In this document: piece by piece, positions 44,253 to 54,499 of the stretch | Position numbering within the stretch: the first letter of the stretch is position 1 | How the letters are laid out: the number at the start of each line of letters is the position of its first letter | Source of the DNA: Actinernus sp. WN-2022 | Taxonomy: Eukaryota; Cnidaria; Anthozoa; Actiniaria; Actinernidae | Direction: 5' to 3' | NCBI GenBank assembly: GCA_030867875.1 | Contig: JAOWCC010001634.1 | Span: 7,673,877 to 7,737,876, forward strand | DNA: 64,000 nucleotides | Translations under genes and position numbers: made by a program | The notes under the pieces: model-generated | Database searches by the model: none | Told to the model about the DNA's origin: nothing | What the model saw: the letters and a program-made list of their open reading frames with translations, nothing else

Positions 44253-45664
44253 CTAGCATTCAACAAACTGACCCAACTGTGAACAAGTCTGCAAGAGAGG
44301 ATCATCAAGCCAACTTGAATTCACAGTCTCTTCTTGAGCTTGTTCGACTTCTTCCTCCTTCACCTGCTCTTCAAATGACTCAAGATATTCCATGTAAAGA
44401 GTTCTTGACTTGATGAGGGTCTTATTCAGATCATGCTTTCGAAGCATTTTGTCAAAGAACATTGCAAGAGCATTGTAATCCATCTGCTTTTGCATGCAAT
44501 ATTCCTTGTAGAGTAGAAGCATGGCCAAACACAGAAATAACACAAAAGGATTGCCACCTCCCAAATCATAGGGCCCTGGTAGCTGGATTAAGCTGGTTTC
44601 AGGAGTAATGCAGTTCTCAAGATCACTCAGCAATGTTACAGAATCTTCTTCAGCTTCCAGACCAGAATCTGGTGACATTTCTTGATCTACCATGCTAAAG
44701 AACTTGTGATTGTCACTAAGAGTGGCTTTAACTGCAGAGTTGTATGTGTCGGAATGTGTGCCATTTGAACCAGGAGGAGAGGTGGTACTCCAGATGACTT
44801 CCATGAGTTGTAATGCATCAGTGAATGGGAATTCCCTTTTTAAGTCTAATAATAACCACCGGTAGCAAAAAAACATGTCATCTGCTCCAATATCCACAAG
44901 GTATTTATAGTACTCAGGGTCAGTTCTCTGGACAAGAAGAGACAGATGCTCAAACTTTAAAGTCACTGATTTACTGTCTAGTAGAAAGTATGACTTCATT
45001 CTGGCCATTAGAGCACAAAAACAGGTGTATGCAAGTGCCTCATCATCCATGACGACAAGAACTGGAGAAGCCAAGTCACTCATACCCTGAACATAGGACA
45101 CATCAGGGTTAGCAATGGCATATGTTAATAAAATGTTGAACAATGCTTTAAGATGAGGATGATCATCTGGAACTGAAAAGTAAGGATGGCCCCTGTCTGT
45201 CCTCACAACATCCTTGAGAACCATATGACTAAGGCACTCAATATCCTGTGGGTCACGTGCCATCCAATCAGCCTTCAGATGCCAGAAAACCTGAGACTTC
45301 ATGAGCAGATACCTCTCTCTCTCATCCTGCGTCAAGTCAGGTGGAAACACATGCAGTAAATGCATCCAGACTTCTTTCCTGAGGGTTGGCTCTATGCCAC
45401 ACTGGAATACTTGTGACAAAAATTCTTCTGTTCTGACTAGTCTGCCTTCACAATCAAGACATAACTGCCACTCAAGCTCTCTTAATGGCCCCTTTTTAGA
45501 GGAGTCAGTGAAAGCTTTGGTTATTTTCTGGAATGTTTTTTCCATCTGGTGTTTGAGAGATATGTGGAATGGGACAGTTGGTGTGATTCTGGTAGATCGT
45601 ACATTGTTAGCAGGTGGGGCCTCGGCAATGTCAAGAATTGCCCATTCACCACTGTTCTCTGCAT
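44253..45664 (-). CDS. TBC1D25: TBC1D25 exon 4: LIR, TBC domain and C-terminus
   Basis: Encodes residues 104-573, starting with the second part of a split Asp codon after a TTTTTTTCAG acceptor. A single exon holds the LC3-interacting motif, the whole TBC domain and the C-terminal block. The end, ...QLGQFVEC then stop, is acidic and Gln-rich before it. Confidence 0.96.
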
Positions 45665-48600
45665 CTGAAAAAAACACATGGTAAGTGAAGGTACATGTAT
45701 ATCATAAAGTGTAGTGCTCATCTAGTAGACGATGTACATGTACTGTAATTATTTGATTTACATGTACATATAGGGCACATTTGATTAACCATTTTCTGGA
45801 ATAAGAATAGATGGAATAGTCTCTGGAAAGCACTGGCACATTTCACTGTCTGTAAGCTACAAATGCTTGTTGACAAACATGTATGATATTCAGGATACAT
45901 TTTGTACATGTATTCCAGTAGCTATAAAACCCAAACATGCATGTACACGTATTAAGCGATATCTGTATCAACCATACTGTGTTTCTTATTCCGGAATATG
46001 GTCAATCAAATGCATCCTTAGTTCCCAGGGTGATAATTTAATGTATGGACCTCAAGGGAGGTTCCCTGGGTACCAGAGGTTTATACATTGTATTGCCTTG
46101 ATCCCTCTATACTGTACATTAATTTTTCCAGCAGGAGCAAAGTGATGAGAAAGGAAATAACCTCTGGTTGCATAACAGCCCTCCCCCAATCAATGTTGGT
46201 GTTTGTTATGGTCAAAGTGATGATTTATCATAACCATTACAACATTGATTGGAGAGAGGGGTTACCTTCATGTCTTAATAAATTGGCAAAAATGTTGAGA
46301 GTTGGGTATTGTTTGTCTGAGACAGCATACAAGTTGTTACTCTACCTTGTGACAAGAGTCACAAAACCTTTTGATCATGATTGTAGTCAAAGAGGCAGAG
46401 CTTTGAAGACAAGCAAACATGCAATATTATTGTCTGTCCTCTTACTGATGATGAATATCAGGCAATTAGAAAATTAAAAAGTGATCAATTGGCAGGGGTA
46501 AAAATAAACATTTCTCACCTGGACTATGTAGGGGGTCAACTCTTAATGACAGATAAGGCAGAGAGGCACTAAGAAATGCAGCATCCAGATCAAAGTCTGA
46601 TGTCAATGATACAAATACATCAGGCCTTTTGCCTGTCTCTGTGGACTGTGGAAGCTGATAGGAGATCTCAAACTCCCTGAGAATTAAAAGTTGAGGTTAA
46701 AATTTGGAAGACTTGTAGTACATGTAAAAGGCAGTGCATAAACCAGTGTTATTCTAGGATTTTAATATAATGGCCCAGGGCTCCTCATACATCTTTGTTT
46801 AAAATGGTGCCTCATTAGGCTGGGAGATGTCATTTTGAAAACATACATGTACATGTGTACATGCATATGCATGCTTTCAATGGCCAAATTTATTATCCAA
46901 TCAGAGTGGGTCGAGACAATGCCTATCGGCTCTGACTGATGAAGAAATGCCTTATTTAAAAATCGGAGACAAACTAATAAAAAAGGTATCACAAAGCAAA
47001 ACAGTTGGTGTTGTGGTAGACGAGCACTTAAGTTGGGAGGATCACATAAATCATATATCAAAAAAGATCGTCTCAGGTCTAGGAGCTTTGAAGAGAATCA
47101 GAGCATTTGTGTCCCAAGATACACTAATCAAGGTATACGACTCTTTTAATTCAAACGCACATGGATTATTGTTGCGAGGTATGGGATACCTGCGGCAAAG
47201 TTCTCGCAGATAAACTTCAGAAATTTCAAAATAGAGCCGCTCGGCTTATTCTCAGGGCAGATTATGATACAAGTACAAACACACTTTTAAGTGTCTTGGA
47301 ATGGGACAAATTAGATGAACGCAGAGCAAAACATAAAGCCATTGTAATGTTTAAGACCCAAAATAGCCTGGCGCCAGCAAGCCTATGTGATTTATTCACT
47401 ACTGTTGGAAGCTCTACCCACTATAATCTAAGGGGCCGTGATACGAGACTTTGTCTTCCACAACCAAAAACAGAATTTACGAAGAAAAGTTTCTTGTATC
47501 ACGGCGCCAAGACATGGAATGACCTTCCAACAGAATTACGTGAAATTAAATCACTAGGCTCTTTTAAAAACAAAAACAAAACAGTCGCCGTCCTAAATGA
47601 CCAATAATGTTTTTAAAATTGATAATAGTATGTAGTAGTTTTCATAATTTTAGGATATAATATTATTAGTATATTATATATATTTTTATATTATTATTAT
47701 TATTACATTGACAATTCTGTATTTTTATATATTTAATAGTAGTTAACACGGCTTCTATGTAAATCAGTTTTTCTTATCTGTTAGAATTCCGTGTATAAAT
47801 ATTAACAAAGTTGAAGTTGAAGTTATCCATTGGTTTATAGACAAAATGGTGGCCTGTTTCCATGAACACCCTGAACTGAACAATTAATGCAGAAGAAACC
47901 ATCACAAAATGAACTTTCTGCACATTTAAAAAAAAATAGCAACATACAGGTTAATTGTTAAAGGAACCCCTGGCTGTTGGCACAAGTTACAGTTCAATTG
48001 TTGGCAACATGGTCTAAGTTGAAAATGTGTTGAAAACAACTGGATAGAATATTTTAGTTTGTGATAAAAATGTAACGCCATCTTGAATATGATTACATTT
48101 CACGGCGGTCCCTATTGTAAAAAAAACAATAGCTTATAGGGTCCACCAAAAAATGTCATGAGATCCAAGATGGCAGTGCTAGGGCCACTGGTTTCTTACA
48201 ATTGTCTTGTTTTGTTTTTTAGTTTATTGTGAATAATGGTTAACACTTTTGTGAAATAGCCACTTTCAATAATTATATGTTCACTTGTCATGCACAAAGG
48301 TTTCAATATGAGGCTCCAGGGTAAATTAAAGGTTGGCACACACAAAGGGACAAGACCCAGGGACATGTCCCAGGGACAAATCCCTTGTTGTGTTCAGATG
48401 AGGGGACGTGTTGCAGGGACATTGTGATTTTAGCAGATGCAACCTTGAAATAGAGTTCGTAAGGGCTTGTGGGAGAGTAGAATGACACTTTATGATTGAT
48501 TTATTTTCATTTTGTCCCAGGGACATGTTGCATGAACAGTTCACACGAGAGGACCATCAGATTTTTCCTAGTTCAGATGAGAGAACACATCCCAGGGACC

Positions 48601-49892
48601 TGTCCCTTCGTGTGTACCAACTTTAAATTTATTCTTTTCTCAGAGAATCAACTAAATTTAATTATATTATTATTATAGATTATTATAGATCTTCAAAAAG
48701 TGTATGTTGGGGTTTACAATATTGACCACTTGTTTAAGTTGTTTTGCATGTTGTTTTCAGGTAGGTTTAGGTATTTATGTTGGGTGTTTGGAGTAGATTT
48801 AGTGGATCAATGATTTTGAAAATTAAACAGTGGCTAGGAAAAATAATATATTGTACTGCAACTAGCACAAGGAAAGCAACTGATCAAACTTCCAAACTAT
48901 TAAGGGAAAACACAATTCAATAAAAGGGATAACTTTGTTTGTGAAAACACTGAATTGAGCTGGGATTGCATCACCTAAACAACTCCATGGGAAAGCTAAG
49001 AAATATAAGAATACAACACGTTTTTCCTTCTTGACTAAACTTCTACAAAATGACTTGAGGATTACACACAGTGCAGCTGCTATATTCCCAAAAGCCCGGA
49101 CGAGATAATTTACGAGCTATAAAGCCTATATTAATCCACATTGGAAATCCGTTACCTGATATTGCTATAAATAAATAATTCCATGTTGCTACACTGATCA
49201 CAACACTTGACTGAGGGGAATCCAATTTACATTTTATCCATGACTATAAATACAATGTAAGTCCATGGCGGGCGGCCATCACCTTGCTTTCCGCTAATAT
49301 GTATGAGGATGCTATTAAATTGAAGTACTCTATCGAGCTAGTGCCGGCCCTGTCAGAGACTTTTAATTCGGATCAAAATTAAGCTTTTAAAAATTTCGCT
49401 TCCAACAAAAGAGCACTAACTGACTAAGTGAAGGAGATTACTTTCATTGCTAGAAAAACGAGTGGTAAGGAAATAAAAAGGACAACTTTAATTAACAGAA
49501 CTTATTTGATCTTCAAGTAAACATATATGTATCTTTTCGATATATAACTTGCTATTACTTTATTAGCATATTGCATAGAGCGTACGTACCCAGTAAGCTG
49601 GAAAGCTCTTGTTAAAAGCTGGTGCAAGTTGGCGAAAGACGTGATATTTGGGTCAACAGCGAAGCATCGCAGCTCTCTCCCTTTGATATCTTCGAGCTGT
49701 GAAAACGAATAAAAGCCTCCTCAAAACAAAATTATCATATTTTCTGCAAATCGCAAAGTACGATTGCCCTTTTTAACGAGCGAGTCACGTACTTGGCTTA
49801 TCGCTTCTGCGGTTCGCGCAAAAATAAAAATACTCATTTCTGCTTACCTGAGCTTTGACACGAATTGCATCCCTGTCGTGTAGGGAATTCAT
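44253..49892 (-). CDS. TBC1D25: TBC1D25-like Rab GTPase-activating protein, complete
   Basis: A Rab GAP; in vertebrates TBC1D25 (OATL1) acts on Rab33B/Rab34-type Rabs in autophagy and binds LC3/GABARAP. Coding exons 49848-49892, 49590-49696, 46519-46676 and 44253-45664 join in phase to 573 residues (vertebrate protein about 690). Residues 10-102 form the ubiquitin-like/PB1-like region (RCFAVDPNITS, SDFDLDAAFLSASLPYLSLR). Residues 110-114, EWAIL, fit an LC3-interacting motif W-x-x-L. The TBC domain spans about 193-400: GIEPTLRKEVW, VLKDVVRTDR with the arginine finger at 258, YVQGMSDLASP with the glutamine finger at 296, and FFCYRWLLLDLKREF. A linker of about 70 residues, shorter than in vertebrates, precedes the conserved GGGNPFVLFLCLAMLL C-terminal block. 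Intron 3 carries a LINE; a fold-back element starts 204 bp upstream of the ATG. Confidence 0.95.
45665..46518. other. TBC1D25 intron between exons 4 and 3
   Basis: No inserted element recognised. The block GGTTCCCTGGGTACCAGAGG at about 46061-46080 has a relative in inverse orientation at about 53534. Confidence 0.7.
46519..46676 (-). CDS. TBC1D25: TBC1D25 exon 3 (158 nt)
   Basis: Encodes EFEISYQLPQSTETGKRPDV and on to LRVDPLHSP. The acceptor is TAATTCTCAG and the donor CAG-GTGAGA. It supplies the second half of the ubiquitin-like region; phases 2 and 1 match its neighbours. Confidence 0.93.
46947..47607 (+). pseudogene. LINE remnant in TBC1D25 intron (antisense to gene)
   Basis: Plus-strand C-terminal reverse-transcriptase remnant: a VGVVVDEHLSWEDHI block, K-x-x-S-G-L-G-A-L-K-R, the YCCEVWD block, QNRAARLI, and the terminal FLYHGAKTWNDLP block. 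The frame changes near 47160. Downstream come (ATT)n sequence and a (GTTGAA)n tail at about 47810. 5'-truncated, inactive, CR1/L2-like. Confidence 0.85.
47830..48320. other. TBC1D25 intron sequence
   Basis: No feature recognised. Confidence 0.5.
48322..48631. mobile_element. 310-bp MITE-like inverted repeat
   Basis: TAAATTAAAGGTTGGCACAC at 48322 is answered by GTGTGTACCAACTTTAAATT near 48610-48629. Several CCCAGGGACATGTCCC motifs lie just inside the ends. Located in TBC1D25 intron 2. Confidence 0.7.
48632..49589. other. TBC1D25 intron sequence
   Basis: No inserted element or additional exon recognised between the MITE and exon 2. Confidence 0.5.
49590..49696 (-). CDS. TBC1D25: TBC1D25 exon 2 (107 nt)
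   Basis: Encodes LEDIKGRELRCFAVDPNITS and on to LTRAFQLTG, the first half of the ubiquitin-like region. The acceptor is GTTTTCACAG and the donor GG-GTACGT. Confidence 0.93.
49848..49892 (-). CDS. TBC1D25: TBC1D25 exon 1, start codon
   Basis: Encodes MNSLHDRDAIRVKAQ up to a CAG-GTAAGC donor. This ATG is chosen because the first beta strand (AIRVKAQ) follows at the expected distance; the frame stays open upstream to 50210, so a longer N-terminus cannot be excluded. Confidence 0.85.
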
Positions 49893-50115
49893 ATGGCATA
49901 GCTGGACGTAGTTAGAGGGATTTAGAGGCAATTGTTGGTGGTGTTTTAGCTGGTTTTTAGGCCTCGTGTATTCCACACTTCGCACTTCATGGAGCGATGT
50001 GGCACTACACAATGACGTCACTGCCAAACCAGCGGGCGGTATCGCGGGCTTGAAATATTCGCTGATAAGCGCATGCGGTAACACAGTAGCTGCTCGTGGC
50101 TTATAGGGGCCATAG

Positions 50116-50203
50116 TAATCTCGTACCCAGATCCCACGCCATGTTTTCCTATCCAAAGAACCGTGTGGCCGTGTGTAGAATGGGAGCTCTGGGTACGAGA
50201 TTA
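50116..50203. mobile_element. 88-bp MITE with perfect 9-bp duplication
   Basis: Ends TAATCTCGTACCCAG at 50116 and the exact complement ending at 50203. GGGCCATAG precedes (50107-50115) and follows (50204-50212). A 9-bp duplication points to a Mutator-like source. Inserted in the left end of the fold-back element. Confidence 0.85.
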
Positions 50204-50489
50204 GGGCCATAGTTCATTTCTTTTATAATTGGCCGTCGACACTTATAACTGTCCGTCGACACTTATAAGAGGCCGTCGACACTTATAACTGGCCGTTGAC
50301 ACTTATAACTGGCCGTCGACACTTATAACTGGCATCGAAAGCGGCTGTCGGTATCACGTGGTTCCAGTGTCGTCATGTTTAATAAAAATAATCACTCCGT
50401 GGTTATAGGAAAATGACTCTTCGTTTATTAGTGGTTGCTTTAGTAATTGTTTCTAGTTTGTCACGTTGCAATGGCGTGTTGTCTTCATA

Positions 50490-50905
50490 CATTCCTGCCC
50501 TTACAATACAGAAAAATATGGCACCCGAGATGAGTTAATTGAAAATTACTTTCGTTTGGGATTGGAATACTCGGAGATTTTACTGTTTCCTCTCTGTTGT
50601 CGTGGAATAAGCCTGAGCGCGAGGCAGCTGAAAAGGATTTTACAAGCAATAGCTGTTACTCGCTTTCCACGGCCGCGGTTAGCATACCTCAATCGACTTT
50701 AGTTGATTATATACCAGTGTTTACTAGTAAAAGGCCTTTCAAGAAGAAAAAAAAACAGCGAAGTCCTCTGACAGAAGTACTTGCTGCTGTAGATGAGGAA
50801 CTACAGGGTAGTGGAAATCTAATCAGTTATCGACAGATGCACCAGGGAATGTTTTTATTCTTGAAAGGCCTTTTGCTTGTAAAATCCTTTACAGCTGCCT
50901 CATAG
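50490..50905 (+). pseudogene. Transposase/integrase-like N-terminal fragment in the fold-back element
   Basis: Plus-strand frames encode DELIENYFRLGLEYSEILLF, then RGISLSARQLKRIL, then, after a change of context, LTEVLAAVDEELQGSGNLIS and YRQMHQ. The order (helix-turn-helix-like segment, then an ELxGSG-x2-x2-YRxMH block) resembles the region before the catalytic core of an rve-type DDE protein family seen in animal genomes; family assignment is from memory and tentative. No catalytic core is present. The right arm carries a second, inverted copy of the first segment (50905-51000). Confidence 0.5.
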
Positions 50906-51197
50906 TCAGACTTATTCTATGGCAACAGAGAAGAAACAGAAGAAAGAGCAAAATCTCCGAGTATTCCAATCCCAAACGAAAGTAATTTTCAATTAACTTA
51001 TCTCGGGTGTCATATGTTTCTGTGTTTTAGAGCAAAAATATATGAAGACAACACGCCATTGCAACGTGACAAACTAGAAACAATTACAAAACTGGCAACC
51101 ACTAATAAACGAAGAGCCATTTTCCTATAACCATGGAGTGATTACTTTTATTAAACATGACGACACTGGAACCACGTGATACCGACAGCCGCCTTCG

Positions 51198-51960
51198 ATG
51201 GCCAGTTATAAGTGTCGATGGCCAGTTATAAGTGTCAACGGCCAGTTATAAGTGTCGACGCGACGGCCAGTTATAAGTGTCGATGGCCAGTTATAAGTGT
51301 CAACGGCCAGTTATAAGTGTCGACGGCCAGTTCTAAAAGAAATGAACTTTTTATGGCCCCTATAAGCCACCGTATGATACCAACAGCCGCCTTCGATGGC
51401 CAGTTATAAGTGTCGACGGCCAGTTATAAGTGTCTATAACCAGTTATAAGTGTCGACTGCCACTTATAAGTGTCAACGGCCACTTATAAATGTCTATGAC
51501 CAGTTATAAGTGTCTATGGCCAGTTATAAGTGTCGACGCGTACGGCCACATATAAGTGTCGACGGCCACATATAAGTGTCGACGGCCACTTGTAAGTGTC
51601 TATGGCCACTTATAAGTGTCGACGGCCACTTATAAGTGTCTATATATGACCAGTTATAAGTACCTATGGCCAGTTATAAGTGTCGACGGCCAGTTATAAG
51701 TGTCGACGCGTACGGCCACATATAAGTGTCGACGGCCACTTGTAAGTGTCTATGGCCACTTATAAGTGTCGACGGCCACTTATAAGTGTCTATGACCAGT
51801 TATATGTACCTATGGCCAGTTATAAGTGTCGACGGCCACTTATAAGTGTCGACGGCCACTTATAAGTGTCGACGACCACTTATAAGTGTCGACGGCCACT
51901 TATAAGTGTCGATGGCCAGTTATAAGTGTCGACGGACAGTTATAATATAAGTGTCTATGA
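51198..51960. repeat. Expanded array of the 20-21 bp GGCCAGTTATAAGTGTCGAC unit
   Basis: Several dozen units in one orientation, with variants CACTTATAAG, TCTATGACC and TCGACGCGTACGG. Higher-order repeats of about 170 bp are visible (CGACGCGTACGGCCACATAT recurs). Interrupted near 51335-51375 by an extra copy of the element end. Confidence 0.9.
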
Positions 51961-52004
51961 CCAGTTTTTAAAGAAATGAACTTTTTATGGCCCCTTAAGC
52001 CACC

Positions 52005-52584
52005 GTATGAAGCACATAGATTGCGTCGCAGTTTCCTTGCCAAGTTTGTTGTTGCCAGTTTATTGAATTAATTAATGATTGTATACATAACACTGTGCAC
52101 TGTTTTTATTATAACGTATTGTTTTGAGAAAATGCGTCTTAAGGGAGACTGCAGTAGTGCTTCCTGTGCCATGACTCAGCAAACAGAATTAAACAGAAAC
52201 ACAAAACAGTCCATTTCCTCGGCGATCATAGTATTACAAAGTTATATCATGGCACCTCGAGAAATTAGTGATTAAATATCTCCGCGAGCCTAGCTCGGGA
52301 GGATTTGTAAAAGTCCCTCCGCCGCCACAACTCCTCCCTCGGCTCGCGGCCGGAGAAATTTAATGACAAATTTAAAAGCCAGACATCTTACACTAGGGTT
52401 ATTCTATATATCTCCTTGTAAACGGGTTTGATATCTTAGCGAGGGCCCGTTTCTCAGCAATACCGGTACGTAAACTATATAGTTTTTCTCGTCCTTAGAA
52501 TCTCATCGGATTCATATTCGTCAGCAGTGGCCCACCCAGCCAGACTCTTGTCGTATAAACGAATGAGTTTGATCCTTTTCTGAA
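52005..52584. other. No gene recognised
   Basis: Short frames only. Confidence 0.5.
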
Positions 52585-52975
52585 TTTCAATGGCCTATAC
52601 GGGTATGTGCCGCGGGACTAGGGTATGGGTTTTGAGCTGCAGAATGATGTCTGGGATAGGGTATCCTTTTTACGGTCTCGATCTGGGAAAGGGTATGGAT
52701 TTTGATATACTTGTCGTTGGCGCCATGCTTAGCGCTCTATTGACCACATTACAGCTTAAATACCATATTAAAACAAAACAACGGCTTTCGAAGTGTAATT
52801 TTAATTTAAAACTGTTCGGTGTCTTGGATAGGGTATATATTTTTTGCCAGTTCAAGTCGGGGATAGGGTATGGTAAACGGAATTTTTAGGTCTGGAATAG
52901 GGTCAGGGTTTTGAGGTCTCGCGGCACGTCCCTACTCGAAAGTCTTCTGAGTGCCCCCCACCCCCTTTTTCAGCT
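52585..52975. repeat. Dispersed repeat, CCCTATCCCAGAC family, copy 2 (inverted)
   Basis: Inverse copy of 32779-33165, starting GGCCTATACGGGTATGTGCC. It shares the GGCGCCATGCTTAGCGCTCT block and the GGGATAGGGTAT repeats. Confidence 0.75.
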
Positions 52976-54495
52976 CTCTGAGCGTCTCAGAAGCTCCTTT
53001 TGAATTCATCGAGGGTTTTTGAAGTTTTACATCCAGCAGAAGAGATAAGGGAGATCATTTTAGTATTGGATATGTTCTGCGATTGATCTCGCTCGGGATG
53101 GATTATTAAATTTCTGAGCAAGCAGATCTATAAGAGAGATGCATTCAACTCTCGCTTGGCTACATGCACCTCATTAACATTATGTAAACTGGCTGCCGTA
53201 CTACTGGCATAGCAAAACATAACTAGAGTATGAAAACATTGGTAAGACAGTAGCGTGAAAAATTATATTTGATTCAGGCACAGCTTCTCTTGATCTTTCG
53301 TTACTACCTTTGTGCGAAATAAAGATGAATTGCACTTATTTTTATTTCTAATTTTGCTTTGCCCTTGGAATTTAAGCTATTGTATCGACAGTATCCTAGC
53401 AACTTGGGGACATATGACGTATGGTATCCAACGGAGTCCCCGTTCGCATGTAAGCATAGGACTACCCTGGTTCGACTCTCGTCGCTTCGCTCCTCGGTGT
53501 AGGCGCCTAACTTTCCCGAAGGGAAGCAGTAGAACCTCTGGTACCCAGGGAAGTATAGGACGGGACACTCTACAGCTTGCTGTACTTCAGATCCGGCCAA
53601 GAAATGCCGAGGTGGTTCTCACTTAAGATGCCTTGTCCCGTAACTGACTGCCCAAATCAGTAAGCATCATTTTCAGTTCATCTTTTTAGTGGCGGGAGTA
53701 CGCCTAAGAGAAAGCTTTTGGAATTACTTATCGTTTTAAAAATGGCGAGTATGTAATCATGTGGTTTCTGTTTCTGCTTACTGCACTGTTCACCGTACAT
53801 AAGAAGAGGAAGGTTTAAGTTAAAGATCTCAGTCACCGACAGACGTATTTGTTTATGCTACGCTCCTTAGAGTATAAACCTTAATAAGTACTGTTTCTGA
53901 AAACTTGGTTGTATAAGAGCAACTTGATTAATTATCGATTACCAAACTCCCCCTTACAGTTTCTACTGCCATTGTCATGTACAGTGATGAAACTGCACGA
54001 ATACGACGTGAACGGTGACTCGAGCGACGCTACAAAAGTCAAAGTACTGTAGATAGAAGTATAACACGATTGTACAGCTATTTATTTGATATGTGTTAAA
54101 GATAACCCCCTTGCTTGATATACGTTCGCCGTTCACTCTTCGCCGTTTTAAAGATAATCCCCTTGTTTGATTTACATTCGCACATGAAATATTAAAAATG
54201 GAGATAACTGCTGGACCGGTGAAAATTACTGATAAATATTTAGACGCGCGTGGACTACCTGTGCTTTCTTTCCGCGCGAGAATGGTGGCGAACGAAGTGA
54301 AATAGACAATAAAATTATCTGGTTGTAAAACGAACCTGCTGAATATGTAGGTTAATATTCATTATTCTGTAGTCTATTAGTTTGGAAGACACCGGAGAAA
54401 GTTTTAAGCAAAATTTAAGCGTTTGAGTTCACCGACACCTGTTCGCCGATTTTCGCTACTGATAGCCTTGTTGCTTGAGGTGCATTTGCGAGTTA
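52976..54495. other. No gene recognised
   Basis: A repeat with AACCTCTGGTACCCAGGGAA lies at about 53530-53550 (relative at 46061). Overlapping frames on both strands at 53300-53630 are not supported as genes. Confidence 0.45.
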
Positions 54496-54499
54496 CCAA

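Larger units (their letters stand above)
50096..52004. mobile_element. 1.9-kb fold-back element with 20-bp repeat arrays in its arms
   Basis: The left end GTGGCTTATAGGGGCCATA at 50096 is mirrored by a right end finishing GCCAC at 52004. Both arms contain repeats of GGCCAGTTATAAGTGTCGAC or its complement: about 5-6 units on the left (50228-50337) and several dozen on the right (51198-51960), then an arm body of about 320 bp (50338-50660 against 50880-51190). The right end is duplicated: a first copy of the terminus stands at about 51335-51372. The arms encode a transposase-like fragment. A MITE sits in the left end at 50116-50203. The left end lies 204 bp upstream of the TBC1D25 ATG. Confidence 0.8.

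Noticed and set aside
51198..51960. CRISPR-like short repeats
   Set aside because: The 20-bp units abut directly without spacers and belong to an inverted-repeat element.
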